A DNA stretch of 64,000 nt from Adiantum capillus-veneris (GCA_014529385.2 CM043950.1:80426343-80490342), one strand, 5' to 3'. Counted from the stretch's first letter, positions 44,708 through 58,706 are shown. The notes: generated by a model not told the origin, from the sequence alone. A program made the numbers and translations.

Positions 44708-45502
44708 ATGGTCATCACTCGAAGCGGAATGGATACTTCGCTTGGAGGTAATGAGCTTGAGAGAGGTGAAGAAGAATTTTCCCCACCAGGAGGTTTTTCC
44801 GACCCTCCCTCTCTCCCATCTACGACAAGGTTTGCACTAACTCCTATGGAGGCTTTCGACAATAGGATGATGAACAAGGAGTTAGAACGCAAAGCAAGAA
44901 AGGCAGAAAGAATGGTAGCCATAGATCGTGAATCCGCAGAAAGAAGGGCAGCCATAGAGCGTGAGAACGAGCAAGCAGGCTTGGAAAGACGAGCATAATT
45001 TGATCGCGAGAACAAAGCAAGAAAAGAAATGAACGACCGACACATGAAAGAGACGTTGCGACTCTTTTCTCAAGTTCAAGCACAGATGCAAGAGATTCGG
45101 GAAAAGGAGACTCTCTCAGTCTCTTCTTCTCTCAAGCATTACACATAGGATTTGCATGACAATGGCAAGCATGATGATTTGCATGATAAAGATGTGATTT
45201 CTCACGAGCATGATGATTTGCATGAAGATGATGTGATTGTTCACAAGGATGATGTGTTACTTGATACTTTCTCTAGTGAAGCTAACCTCACTGCAAATTC
45301 GATCAATCACGAAGAACCGATCTTGGCTCTCGAGTCGAGGTCTACAGAACCCCCACAGGAAGATTCGATCAAACACGACAAACCGATCTTGGCTCTCAAG
45401 CCTAGGATCAAAGAACCCTCACAGGAAGTACTATGTGTTCGCATGATTCGTCAGCACACATTGTTCGAGTGTTTCATTCTTGATCGTTTCCTATATTTTT
45501 AG
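44708..45502 (+). pseudogene. Element B gag-like protein with internal repeats
   Basis: The ATG at 44708 gives MVITRSGMDTS, close to the MVNTRSG-type start common in plant Ty3/gypsy gag. A long charged helix follows (KELERKARKAERM, RESAERRAAIEREN), interrupted by TAA at 44996-44998; the same frame continues to a TAG at 45146-45148 and then to 45502. The second half has His/Asp-rich repeats (HDDLHDKDVI, HDDLHEDDVI, 45150-45262) and a 22-residue unit present twice (HEEPILALE and HDKPILALK, 45300-45430). No zinc knuckle is present. The remaining 45503-46160 contains short frames (45638-45913, 45953-46252) I cannot assign. Confidence 0.55.
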
Positions 45503-46892
45503 TCAACGTCTGTATGTGATCCCTTTTTCTAGGCATGACATATGGTACGTTAAGCACGTTTCACTCATGAATGAGCACAGATGTATGCGGATTATTCATG
45601 AAAAGCTGAACAGTATCATTCAAGGAAGTCACATTTCATGTCTCTTCCTTGGCACTACACAGTCGTAGAAAGAGCACAAGAAAGATTGAGCATCAAGCAT
45701 AGGCATTTCCATTGTGAATTGCCACAGTTGATTGATTTAGATCAGAAAGACAAGATTCGATCTCATTGTTTGCGTGTATGTGGTGAATGGTTTGACACTC
45801 TGTCTATTCGTTCATCTACATTGCATGCACAGTCTTTGCGAAAGACGAGATTTTTTCCATTCACTTTACATGGAATAGATATGTTCATGTTTTTGTGTTG
45901 GAAGTGGTTGTAAGAATTTTCAGCCTCAGAGATTCTTGAAGTAGGTAGACACATGACTCTAGACGAAGTGGAAGCATTGAAGATGACTTTGTGTCGCTTT
46001 TGGCGCGGCCCAAAGAAGAAGACTTTGCAGACCTTTATGAAATTCAAGTATCGCACGACCACACATCAGAGTGGGCCGGCGAAGAGTCCTTTCGAGGATT
46101 CCGGATGCTATTGGCGATCTCCCTCGACGCCATACAATTCGGTACCAGTACCTCACTTTGAAAAGGAGGGGATGTCACGTGACACATCCAACCCTATGTG
46201 TTCGTTGACAAGCTACAGCATGACAAGGGTTCAGTCACTCAAGTCAGATTAGAATAGGAAGTGATCTGGCACTTTTGTGAGTCTGTTCGCAGACTGTGCA
46301 TGTCTAGACACTTAAATAGATGCATATCCTCTGGTTGCACATAACATGATCATCAGATTACAGTCTTAATGTCACAAGGCGGGCACCACGTGCCAATAGA
46401 AAAGAACAGACTGAACAAACTTTTAGCACTTCAATAACAACTGAATTGAAAGAGAGAGAGACGACATGCGACACGGAGTGGCGGAATTCCACCCCAGAAA
46501 GTATTGGCCCCAAACCTTGGCGCCCCTTTCGGTATTTCTTTATATTATTGCCGATTCACAAAGTACAACAGCAGAGGAGCACCTGCTTTGCAATCTGCGC
46601 GCTAAAAAGTGCCAGAGAGGGCCCCCAAGGCTCATATTTAAAGGCCCAAAGCCTAAAAGCATCAAATATGAAAAGCTGACCCCAAAAAATCACTTTCCTA
46701 AAATTTCGGGATTTCCCTAAAAATCCGCCGCGAATTCCGGGACGTCCGTACAGGTGCCACATCATCATATTTTGATGTGCAAAGTCTTTTGAGTGTGTTT
46801 TGCTTCATTTTTAACGCCTTTATGTCACTTGGGGCCCCATCGGACGGGGTCCCCATAAGTTGGCAGGACTTCTTCTTCTGTTGCTTGTTCTT

Positions 46893-46996
46893 CTTAGGGT
46901 TTCTAGAATTAGGGTTAGGGTTTCCATAATTAGGGTTTCCAAAATTAGGGTTTCAACAGTTAGGGTTTTATGCAAAAATTAGGGTTAGGGTTTTGC
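46893..46996 (-). promoter_or_regulatory. Telobox cluster in the U3 of D, 3' LTR
   Basis: Eight AAACCCTAA-type motifs (TTAGGGTTT on the plus strand) within about 100 bp, roughly 70-175 bp inside the LTR's 5' edge on the coding strand. The other LTR has about ten at 49239-49356. Teloboxes are known plant promoter and Polycomb-recruiting motifs; their effect here is inferred. Confidence 0.7.
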
Positions 46997-47184
46997 TCTC
47001 GGGCACCCACATCATTTGTAAATTGGCTCCATTCTTTAGGCTTTGACACGTCAGTAGTTTGTTACATCTCCCCTTCTTGAAAGAGAGTAATCGTCCGCGA
47101 TTACAGCATATCTGCAAAACAACTCAAGTCAGCTCAAAAATTTCCGAGGGTCATTCCGAGGGACAATCAGTTTGCTCTTTTTAT

Positions 47185-47274
47185 TAAGGAGTTAGCTTCT
47201 CCTTTCTGCTCTTTTGATCAAGGAGTTAGTTGCTCCTATCGACTATTTTGATCAAGGAGTTAGCTTCTCCTTTC
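47185..47274 (-). repeat. Three 34-bp iterons, each a hairpin
   Basis: Units start at 47185, 47219 and 47253, exactly 34 bp apart. Each contains AAGGAG-TTAGCTT-CTCCTT or a variant, a 6-bp inverted repeat with a 7-base loop, followed by a spacer with TTTTGATC. They lie near the 3' end of D's interior. Confidence 0.8.
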
Positions 47275-47490
47275 GTCCAGATCGGAACTCTTGATATTCC
47301 GGCGTAGTAAAATTAGCCATCACACCCAGACCGTACTGATCTTCCACGGGTGTCTTGATGCACTAAAATTACATATCCAGGCAATCTCATCCAATTAGGA
47401 ATATTCAGTGGTTGGAACATCACAATGCAACACAAATGCTCACATATGCATGTTACAAGACATAGAAACACAAAGCCGCCGATGAACACC

Positions 47491-47840
47491 CCCCCCCCCG
47501 CAAATAACCATCCAGGTCCAGGCCATGAGCTGTTCAACGACTCCCTCATCACTCCTCTCGCAAATAACCTAAAAAGGTCCGGGCCATGAGATATAGAGGC
47601 CTTTTACAACCAAACGCCTCCCAGACCGTAGCCTGCGTCGTTTGGAGGTGCTGAGAGTAACCACTGCTCAAACTTCTTTATACTCCTCCCGCATAACCAT
47701 CCAGGTCCGGGCCATGAGTAACAACAGTACTCCCCCCGTAAATAACCACAAGGGTCCGGGCCATGAGTAAAACAAAAACAGCACTTTTCAATCATTCAAT
47801 ACTCCCCCCGCAAATAACCACAAGGGTCCGGGCCATGAGT
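47491..47840 (-). repeat. Five dispersed 40-bp units in D
   Basis: Units share CCCCGCAAATAACCA, a 3-5-base variable part, and GGTCCGGGCCATGAG, at about 47491-47529, 47551-47590, 47682-47718, 47729-47767 and 47802-47840. Spacers differ in length, so this is not a simple microsatellite. Confidence 0.8.
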
Positions 47841-48716
47841 ATGAACAAGCATTCTCAAACATCATTTCTCACTTCTCCACCAGGGAGTAAAATCACCAAT
47901 AATTGAAACCAGTATCAAACCAGAGTCAAACAATTCAAATCGGCACCAAAACAGGTTCAAAACAGATACCATCCATTTCAAACAAATTCCAAACAGGATA
48001 ACCAAACAAGATCAAACAGAACTCAAACTTAAAAAGCAATCTCGACATCAGTCGAGCTCGAAAAGTCGACTGACTTTCCATCTTGAAACTTGCACCAAAA
48101 ATTAGGGTTAGGTTCCTTCCATGAGGTCGTAGCCGAGCACAGCATGGTCCGTCAGCTCTTGGACAAACAGTGTTGCTTTGGCGGCGATGGTAGTCCCAAG
48201 ATAGCAATCGCATTAAACCTCCAAGGTCATCTGCTCGTGAAGAGACATCTACTGAGAGATGTCGAGAAATTTCAAGTTATAATCTGCTAGGGTTTCCATG
48301 ACAGGCATCTCAGGATACCCCACTCTGCCAGAAGTTGCACTCCAAAGGAAGATGTCAGAAACCATATAACTTCGGGCAAAGATTTTCTTGAAAGCTTGCC
48401 AAGTCCTTGGAAGTGTGCGGCTTGGTAGCTATAGACATCAACATCTGAACGGCATTGCTTCTGAGAAAAACAATGACTCGAAATAAATCTGGGATCCTTC
48501 TTTTGCAAGTGATCTTAATGGCTTATGCCCTGTAAGACATGAGCCGTGAAGACGGGAGCGCCCCCGATGCGCGATGAAGTAAGGGTGGGAGTGGCTAATA
48601 AGTCCGGGTTGGTTGGAGGGCCAAGATATCTCACATAAAAATCCAATAGCTTTGTCTGCTCCTTTGTAGGACCGGTATGCTTTCAGAAAAGCACACGCCT
48701 GATGCTCTGATACCAC

Positions 48717-49428
48717 TGTCACAAGGCGGGTACCACGTGCCAATAGAAAAGAATAGACTGAACAAACTTTTAGCACTTCAATAACAACTGAATTGAAAGA
48801 GAGAGAGACGACACGCAACACGGAGTGGCGGAATTCCACCCCAAAAAGTATTGGCCCCAAACCTTGGCGCCCCTTTCGGTATTTCTTTATATTACTGCGG
48901 ATTCACAAAGTACAACAGCCGAGGAGCACCTGCTCTGCAATCTGCGCGCTAAAAAGTGCCAAAGAGGGCCCCCAAGGCTCATATTTAAAGGCCCAAAGCC
49001 TAAAAGCATCAAATATGAAAAGCTGACCCCAAAAAATCACTTTCTTAAAATTTTGGGATTTCCCTAAAAATCCGCCGCAAATTCCGGGACGTCCGTACAG
49101 GTGCCACATCATCATATTTTGATGTGCAAAGTCTTTTGAGTGTGTTTTGCTTTATTTTTAATGCCTTATGTCACTTGGGGCCCCATTGGACGGAGTCCCC
49201 ATAAGTTGGCAGGACTTCTTCTTCTGTTGCTTGTTCTTCTTAGGGTTTCTAGGGTTAGGGTTTTTGTAATTAGGGTTTGCAGGTTTTAGGGTTAGGGTTT
49301 CCAAAATTAGGGTTTCAACAGTTAGGGTTTTTGGCAGAAATTAGGGTTAGGGTTCTGCTCTCGGGCACCCACATCATCTGTAAATTGGCTCCATTCTTTA
49401 GGCTTTGACACGTCAGCAGTTTGTTACA
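48717..49428 (-). repeat. Element D 5' LTR
   Basis: 712 bp, partner of 46370-47066 (697 bp), with scattered differences concentrated in the telobox stretch. Both contain the GGCGCC LTR core (48850-48885; 46503-46538). Confidence 0.9.
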
Positions 49429-50584
49429 CTTAACCCATCAGTAACATTTTTATAGTGCATAGACCTATTTTCCCTATTTTTGACATTTTTCACTTACTAC
49501 TTTTTAATGACTTTTGTCGGAAAGTAGGTAGGGCAATTTTGCTAAGTTGTATAAATAGAAACCTAGCGCTAGCACTTTCTTGCAGAAGAGGCAGCAGGGA
49601 CATGACAGCCAACAATGCACCTTCTCAGCAAGACCCCCCCCCCCGGGGCAGGAGACATAGCGTTTTCAGCCTAGGACAGCCAGCGTTTTTCTCCATTGCA
49701 GATCAGCCCCAACGTTTTGCATTGTAGACCAACCCAGCGACAGCAAGACACAATAGAAGCCTAGCGTTTTTGCAGAAGCACATAATTCAGCCCTAGCGTT
49801 TTTGGTTTGCAGATCAACCTCAGCGTTTTTGCAGATCTTCGCGCAGAATCAGCCCTAGACTCAGCGTTTTCAGTTATCAGAAGTCAGACTCCGCAGTAGA
49901 ACCCCCGAACCTCGCAGATCTCACCTTCCCGCACCAGATCCTCGCCGCACGGTCAAATCCCGCGAAGTTTGCAGATTCAGCCCGGAAAACGCAGATTTCA
50001 GCATCTGCGTTTTCAGTGCGTCGTCGTCGCATCGTCGCCATCGACATCATCACCGACATAGAGTCAGAATTCAGCAGATAAAGATTTGCAGATTTCAGCC
50101 CGTCTCGTCGTCGTCCTCATCGTCGGCAAGTCCAAGCATTGTAGAGATTTGTGCAATCAATAGTAGACCACTCTCGCCATAGAGAGTGGGGCCTTCGGAG
50201 GAGGGTTTTGACAACATCCTGGTGTCGTATTCTTCTCTCTCTATCTCTCAGTCTCAGCACCTTTGTTCACAGTGTTCCATCACTTTGTTTGTGTCCATTG
50301 CAAGCATTGTAGAGATTTGTGCAATCAATAGTAGACCACTCTTGCCATAGAGAGTTGGGCCTTCGGAGGAGGGTTTTGACAACATTCTGGTGTCATATTC
50401 TTCTCTCTCTATCTCTTAGTCTCAACACCTTCGTTCACAGTGTTCATCACTTTGTTTGCGTCCATTGCACTCTCTCACTAAAGGAACGGAAGGCTCTCCC
50501 TTGCGTAAGTAAAAGGAATTCTTGAGCACAGTTCGGAGCACTCATCTTGAGCAAAGTTCAACATTCATTCCGCTGCACCTTACA

Positions 50585-50846
50585 TTGTTTTTAACTTATA
50601 AGGTTTTTTTGAGTTTTTGGACATATTCAAACTATTAATAAATACGCCGGCCGCCCACTTAATAAGTGGGCAACCATCTAATAAATAAGGCAGCAGATCA
50701 GCAAACGTTTTTTTTCTTTCTTTTTCTGCAAAATATTGGAAAAAAAAAACAACAGTCTCGATCTCCACGCGAGCAGCCTGCGCTCAGCTATTCGTGCCGT
50801 GGCCAGGAGCTATAAAAGCATCACATGCCCTCACTTAGAGGTGGAG
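50585..50846. other. Unassigned, with TATA-like sequence
   Basis: An AT-rich stretch ending in a TATAAAAG at 50811-50818, about 30 bp before the target-site duplication TGGAG (50842-50846) of the solo LTR. Before that insertion it would have been contiguous with 52875. Whether a real promoter was interrupted cannot be judged. Confidence 0.35.
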
Positions 50847-52869
50847 TGTAAGGTGCAGCGGAAGTGAATGTTGAACTTTGCTTAAGATGAGTGCTCCGAA
50901 TTGTGCTCAAGGTTCATTTTTCTTACGGCAGGGAGAGCCTTCCGATCCTTTAGTGAGAGAGTGCAATGGACACAAACAAAGTGAATAGACACTGTGAATG
51001 AAGGTCCTGAGATTGAGAGATAGAGAGAGAAGAATACGACACCAGAATGTTGTCAAACCCTCCTCCGAAGGCCCCACTCTCAATGGCGAGAGTGGTCTAC
51101 TATTGATTGCACAAATCTCTACAATACCTTGGGCTTGCCGACGATGTCGACGACGATGAGGATGGGGCTGAAATCTGAAAATGCTAAGGGCTGGAATCTG
51201 CAAATCTTGTATCTGTTGAATTCTGACTCTATGTGGGCGACGATGTCGATGATGACGGTACGACGACGACGCGTTGAAAACGCAGATGCTGAAATCTGCG
51301 TTTTCCGGGCTGAAACTGCAAACTTTGATGGATCCCACCGTGCGGCGAGGGACTTCTTCGGGAAAGTGAGATCTGCGAGGTTCGGGACTTGTTCTGATGA
51401 AATTGGTCTTGAAATTTATGATAATTGACTATGAGTGTGACCAATAATATCATGATACATCAGGATATGACATATACCGTTTATTCTCGTGGTATGGGAC
51501 ACTAGAATATATAGTATGTGGATGACGACAAACCTAAGTAGATTTATTTGTTCAAGTTACGACTTTTATTTTGTTACATGATATTTTTGACACATAATTT
51601 TAACGTTTGTTTTTTACAAGTAATGTTTTGCAGATTCTTAACTTAGCAGCAGCTAAGGACAATTGCTTTTCTAATTGGGAGGTATGTAATGGAGATACCA
51701 AAATATAAATTTATTGAAGCTGATAGGTGGAAAAGCTATGGACTATGCAAAAGGATAGCAAGCGTATCGATATTTTGTTATTATTAAAGTGATCTTTATG
51801 AGCTATTGCCATTTTATGTCCAGGTAGACAGTTTGTATTCGTTTTGAGCATTCAAGAAATCTATAAACAAATATGTGCAAGAGAAAAATGTTGACTCGGT
51901 TACTGATTGCTGAAAACTGAAAATGCCAAGTCTAATGGGGATTCCGTCGTGAAGATCTGCAAAAACGTTGAAGTGCCTTGCAGATGCAAAAACGCTAGGG
52001 CTGGTTTCTGTCTTCTGCTACTGTGGGGGGATCTGCTAACGCTAGGGCTGATCTGTTGTCTACTGTCGCCGTGAATCTGCAAGTGCAAAAACGCTGGCTG
52101 ATCTGATGCAAAAACACTAGACCTTCTGCAATGTTGAAAACGCTAGAGTTGTCGGGGGGTCGGTCTTGCTGAGAAGTTGCCTATTGAGCAAGGTGCTCCT
52201 GCTGCCTCTTCTGCCAGAAAGTGTTAGCTTTGGTTTGCTTATATATTATCTTAGCAAAATTGCCCTACCTAGTTCCCAACAAAAGTTGCAGATGCAAAAA
52301 TGCTAGGGCTGGTTTCTGTCTTCTGCTACTGTGGGGGGATCTACTGACGTTAGGGCTGATCTGTTGTCTACTGTCGCCGTGAATCTGCAAGTGCAAAAAC
52401 GCTGGCTGATCTGATGCAAAAACACTAGGCCTTCTGCAATGTTGAAAGACTAGAGTTGTCGCGGGGTCGGTCTTGCTGAGAAGTTGCCTGTTGAGCAAGG
52501 TGCTCCTGCTGCCTCTTCTGCCAGAAAGTGCTAGCTTTGGTTTGCTTATATATTATCTTAGCAAAATTGCCCTACCTAGTTCCCAACAAAAGTCACTTAA
52601 AAATAATAAGTGAAAAATGTCAAAAATAGGGAAAATAGGTTTAATGCACTGGAAAATTCCCTTGATGGATTCTGATGGGAATGCTGATGATCATGCTGTG
52701 TGCAACCGGAGGATATGTATCTACTCTATGTGACTGGTCATGCACGGTCTGCGAACAGACTCACAAAAGTGCCAGATCACTTCCTATTCTAGACTAACTT
52801 GACTGAACTGAACCCTGGTCATGCTGTAGCTTGTCCACGGACACATAGGGTTGGATGTGTCACGTGACA
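50847..52869 (-). repeat. Family-B solo LTR
   Basis: Starts TGTCACGTGACA at 52869 and ends GCTGCACCTTACA at 50847 on the minus strand; TGGAG flanks both sides (50842-50846, 52870-52874). There is no internal region. It contains a 308-bp tandem duplication (51979-52286, 52287-52593) spanning the promoter and the AGCGTTTTTGCAG array, and a roughly 510-bp AT-rich insert (about 51386-51899) of unknown nature. Confidence 0.88.
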
Positions 52870-52874
52870 TGGAG

Positions 52875-53811
52875 GTCAGTTTTTGCAAGGAGAAGATGCT
52901 GCAGCAAATTTCAGCCGCAAAGAAGACGTTGCGGGTGATGCCCATGGCTGCCCCAAGTGTACCAAGGTCCAAATGTCGCCAAGACCCAGTGCGCGAGTTT
53001 CCTCGCGAAGAAGTGCCTACGGAGCGTGTTTCCATCGTGACAAGCTGCTGTTTTTCTCTGCTTTCAGCTCATAAATGTCGTAAATGGGGCTGATTTACAA
53101 GAAGGAACCCAAGAATACACCTCTTTTGTGTGTAGGATTGGAAGAGAGGATTTTCTATGTAGAGATCTCTTCCAGGGAATTGCTTTTCGAAACCGAGTTG
53201 CGTTTCGAGCGTCTAGACTTTGAAGGTAACAATTTTCATGTTATGATCTCTAAGTATTTGTTTGCAGGTATACTTCCTCTTAGTGAGGGAATAGGAGCAG
53301 AGGAAGGTATGTGCCTTTGCAGGAGAAAAGCGCTCTGAGGAATTAGAGCCAAAATCATTCCAAGGGTTTCGTACCCTAGTTTGGGAAGTAGATCCACGGA
53401 TCGGAGATAGATAGTCTCTCAAGTTGTGATCCGGAAGTTGGGATTCCCAAGTAAGGACTCCGTGTTCGAGAAAGCAGAGTTGTTCTGCGGGAAGAGGACT
53501 CTGGAAATAGAGTTGGAAAAGAGAGTTGCAGGGATGCCATGCCTTGAGTTTGGAAGGTGAGATCCAGAGGGGAGAACCTTGATTCTCGAGGATTTGGAAT
53601 AAGGAACGGAAGTTCCTTGGAATAGGGTTTTGCCCTAGGAATAGGAAGCCGAGGCTCCCGGGAACCATTAAGTCATATTCTAGAACGAACGTGGTAATAC
53701 GTTCGGTTCAAGTGCTTGTATAGACTTCTCCTCAGTAATAAAGATACTATTATGGGGGGGGACTAGCCCATCTTCTGGTCCCCAGTATTGTGTCGATCTC
53801 TTCTCTCTCTA

Positions 53812-53813
<2 letters not shown>
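52875..53813. other. Unassigned, short open frames
   Basis: A plus-strand frame from ATG 53084 to 53338 (84 residues, LLCVGLEERIFYVEISSREL) and a minus-strand frame 53668-53213 overlap; I recognise neither. AATAAAG at 53738 and a G run at 53756 precede the CT tract. The segment could be a decayed LTR element, as a CTCCTCAGTAATAAAG-type sequence resembles plant LTR polyadenylation regions. Confidence 0.3.
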
Positions 53814-53897
<84 letters not shown>

Positions 53898-53945
53898 TAT
53901 ATATATATATATATATATATAGATATATATATATCTATTTCTCTC
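53814..53945. repeat. Compound CT/AT microsatellite
   Basis: About 30 bp of CT followed by roughly 95 bp of AT with two GATATATA interruptions, then CTCTCTATAT. Confidence 0.9.
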
Positions 53946-54419
53946 TATATCCTCTGGCTTCAGTATTAAGTGATAAATTCTATTTATTTGGATATATTTT
54001 ATGTTATTATGTGCTTTTGTTTGTGACAGTTTCAAATGTTTATAGACAATGTACCTATGTAAAGCCATTTTGAAACCGGTCTAGTGAAATGAGAAAGCCA
54101 TTTTTGTCTCTGATGACCTTGCCGATCTAGTTTCCATTTTGCGTTTCAGGTGACTATGGTTGATATTTCAAAGACATATCGGTGGATGCATTTTTTCCAA
54201 TTCTTTTCAATTATTACATAGTGTTTGTATGTTGCTTTTCTGGAAGTTCTATGACAAATGTTTGCATCTTGCTTTTTTGGAAGTTTCATGACAATGATGG
54301 AATTCTTAGTCAAGCATGTCAAGATTCAACATTTGCTCGGTGCTCTTAGGTGGAATCACTTTCATTTTGTGTGATCTATTTGAGGATTTCTTGTAAGCAG
54401 AAGTCTTGGATTGTAAAGC
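53946..54419. other. Unassigned
   Basis: AT-rich, without a coding frame. A near-repeat of TGTTTGCATCTTGCTTTTTTGG / TGTTTGTATGTTGCTTTTCTGG (given here only by position) lies at 54223-54244 and 54260-54281. Confidence 0.4.
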
Positions 54420-56200
54420 TGTCACAAAGTGATGATGTGGCATGACGTACGGATTTTCGGATTTTGAGGGGACCGTTGACGTGGCACAATGTATGGATTT
54501 TCCCAAATTGCGCCGTGATTTGCGTTGGCAGCTTTTGGCGCTAGAGAATCGGGATTGCTGCTTTTGGACTAGCAGCTTTTCTATATGGGAAGGCTATCTC
54601 ATGTGGACAACGATGTTGTGTGTTACATAGCCATTGAGGGAAAAAGTCATGATAGAGTGCCACTGTCCGTCTTTTTCGGGTCACCGCCTAATAGATACCA
54701 CCTCGAAAGGTGTGGAGCGTTACTTCTACTGGCCGAGACTCAAAAAGGACGTGGACGAGTTGCTTTGCAGTTGTTTAGTGTGCCGAAAGGTCAAGTTTGA
54801 CAGGCATAAGATACCAGGGCCTTTACCCATACCTTCTCGACTATAAGAAAGCATAGCAATGGACTTTATTTTTTATCTACCCATGACTCAGAGTGGGCAT
54901 GATGGCATACAATCATCGACAGATTTAGTAAGCAGGCTCACTTCATTCCGGTAAAGAAGACAGTTAAGCCTGATCCTTTGGCAAAACTGTTTTGTCTCGC
55001 AGATTTGCTGAATACATGGTGTGTGTGAGTCCATCGTTTCAAAGAGAGATCTCCATTTCACTAGTTTGTTTTGGAGGGAAATCTGGGAAAACATTGGCAC
55101 GCGATTGGAGTTCTCGTCCTCATTTCACTCATAGTAACAAACGGGCAATCTGAGATAGCCATTTTAGTCATTTTGGATTTATTGAAGTCTTATATTTTGA
55201 ATCAAAAGACTCAATGGGAAAAGTATTTGTCCTTGGTGGAGTTTGCCTACAACAACACAGTTCATTCGTCGACGGGGAAGGTACCATTTGAGGTAATCGA
55301 GGGTGCTAAGAAGGAACCACCGTTTCTAAGCACCAAAGATAAGAATTTTGAAGTAGATCTCTGATCAATACACTAGAGATCTGGACATTGCTTTTGCCAA
55401 GGTGCACGAGGCTGTTGAGAAGTCCCAAGCACGGCATAAGAAGGCAGCAGACAAGCATTGATGCGACTTGCAACTGAAGAAGAATGATTGGGTGCTTTTA
55501 CGTTTTGAGAAGGCATGCCTAAGGAAACAAAAGGGTAAGGAGTGGCTTTTTCCAAAGTTGAGTATGCCATACTATGGCCCTTTCCAGATACAAGAAAAGA
55601 TCAATGATGTTTCCTTCAGATTGAAGTTGCCAGATACTTGGAAGATTCACAATGCATTTCATGTGAGTCTGTTGAAACCTTTCAAAGATGAGGTGCTAGT
55701 GGACAGGGAGCTTGAGGAGCAACCTGAAGTAAGTTCAAGAACTATCTGACATTTGATTCGAAGTGGATGGAGGAGGACCTAGCAGATACTCCTTAGATAT
55801 TGGAATTTTACCTTGATGCTTTCAGGCTAGCTTCGACTATTCCGAGAGTTCCCGGAGATCAGCGGGTTGAATCTTGTGCAGGCAAGAGTGCACAAGAGGG
55901 GAGTTACTCCGCTCCTTTGTCACAGATTACCTAGATGGAATAAAGTCACTGACTTCCTTTGGATTTCAAGGATATTGATGGGGCTGACAATATTTTGCTG
56001 TATGACTTTATGAAAGAAGTACTCCGAATTGAATTTTTTTGAAATGAATCTGTTATATGTGCTCTCTCATGTGAGTAGTATTTGAGTGCATGTTTGAAAG
56101 ACGAAATGACTACAACATTTTGGTCTTGTACCCCGGAGAGATGAGATAGACGTGATAGTAACAAGATTTAGTCAATCAAGACATTCGCGAGAGATTGAGC
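54420..56200 (+). pseudogene. Gypsy chromovirus fragment A4: LTR start joined to integrase
   Basis: LTR-like start TGTCACAAAGTGATG at 54420 runs to about 54585 and then joins, at a short shared ATGGGA, the pol region just before the integrase zinc finger. The integrase reads RYFYWPRLKKDVDEL, CLVCRKVKFDRHK, then IDRFSKQAHF with frameshifts, FAYNNTVHSSTGKVPFEV (55240-55300), and [15 protein letters not shown] to [12 protein letters not shown] (55480-55680). The chromodomain is reduced and the 3' LTR is absent; homology to the A1 3' UTR fades near 56200. At least six stops or frameshifts are visible. Confidence 0.8.
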
Positions 56201-58547
<2,347 letters not shown>

Positions 58548-58691
58548 TGTTAGAGTGCGCCTCTCATCGGCGATCACTCTACCTTTCTTTATTGGACCGA
58601 CAAGCCCGGTGCCTGACTCTACTTAAATAAATAATACGGTTACAGTGTCCGTTGTAGGCGATAGGGTGCCCGTGAGCCACGAGGGTTAACA
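58548..58691 (-). repeat. Element F 3' LTR
   Basis: On the minus strand it starts TGTTAACCCTCG at 58691 and ends CACTCTAACA at 58548, TGTTA...TAACA. The partner LTR is outside the window, so the inner edge rests on the adjoining polypurine tract AGGAAGGGGGGCAA (58705-58692). Confidence 0.65.
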
Positions 58692-58706
58692 TTGCCCCCC
58701 TTCCTG

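Larger units (their letters stand above)
46370..49428 (-). mobile_element. Non-coding LTR element D (LARD/TRIM-like)
   Basis: A 3059-bp minus-strand element with LTRs 46370-47066 and 48717-49428 (TGTAACAAACT ... CCTTGTGACA) and 5-bp duplication CTTAA (46365-46369, 49429-49433). The primer-binding site TGGTATCAGAGC (48715-48704) fits initiator methionine tRNA, and the polypurine tract AAGAAGGGGAGA adjoins 47066. The 1.65-kb interior has no recognisable protein but two repeat sets: 34-bp units at 47185-47274 and about 40-bp units at 47491-47840. It must be moved by enzymes supplied in trans. Confidence 0.9.
43366..50584 (+). mobile_element. Non-autonomous LTR element B
   Basis: A 5' LTR remnant (43366-44260), primer-binding site TGGTATCAAGGC (44262-44273), a 1.9-kb internal region with a gag-like frame only, polypurine tract AAAAGGAGGGGA (46161-46172), and a 3' LTR (46173-50584) that holds element D. 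No protease, RT or integrase is recognisable, so movement depended on a partner. A solo LTR (50847-52869) and a fragment (26770-27554) are from the same family. Confidence 0.8.
46173..50584 (+). repeat. Element B 3' LTR, interrupted by D
   Basis: Begins TGTCACGTGACA (46173-46184), a perfect 12-bp palindrome containing the G-box CACGTG, and ends GCTGCACCTTACA. Element D splits it at 46369/49429. TATAAATA is at 49550-49557. A 165-bp tandem duplication (about 50137-50300 and 50302-50465) includes the GCATTGTAGAGATTTGTGC block. Without D the LTR would be about 1.35 kb. Confidence 0.85.

Noticed and set aside
46893-46996. Interstitial telomere or chromosome-fusion scar
   Set aside because: Motifs are separated by varied spacers and occur at the same place in both LTRs of element D, so they are LTR promoter content and not a telomere array.
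47185-47840. CRISPR-like repeat array
   Set aside because: Repeats are few, spacers are similar or irregular, and the context is a plant LTR element.
53841-54068. Ile-Tyr repeat protein on the minus strand
   Set aside because: Translation of an AT microsatellite.
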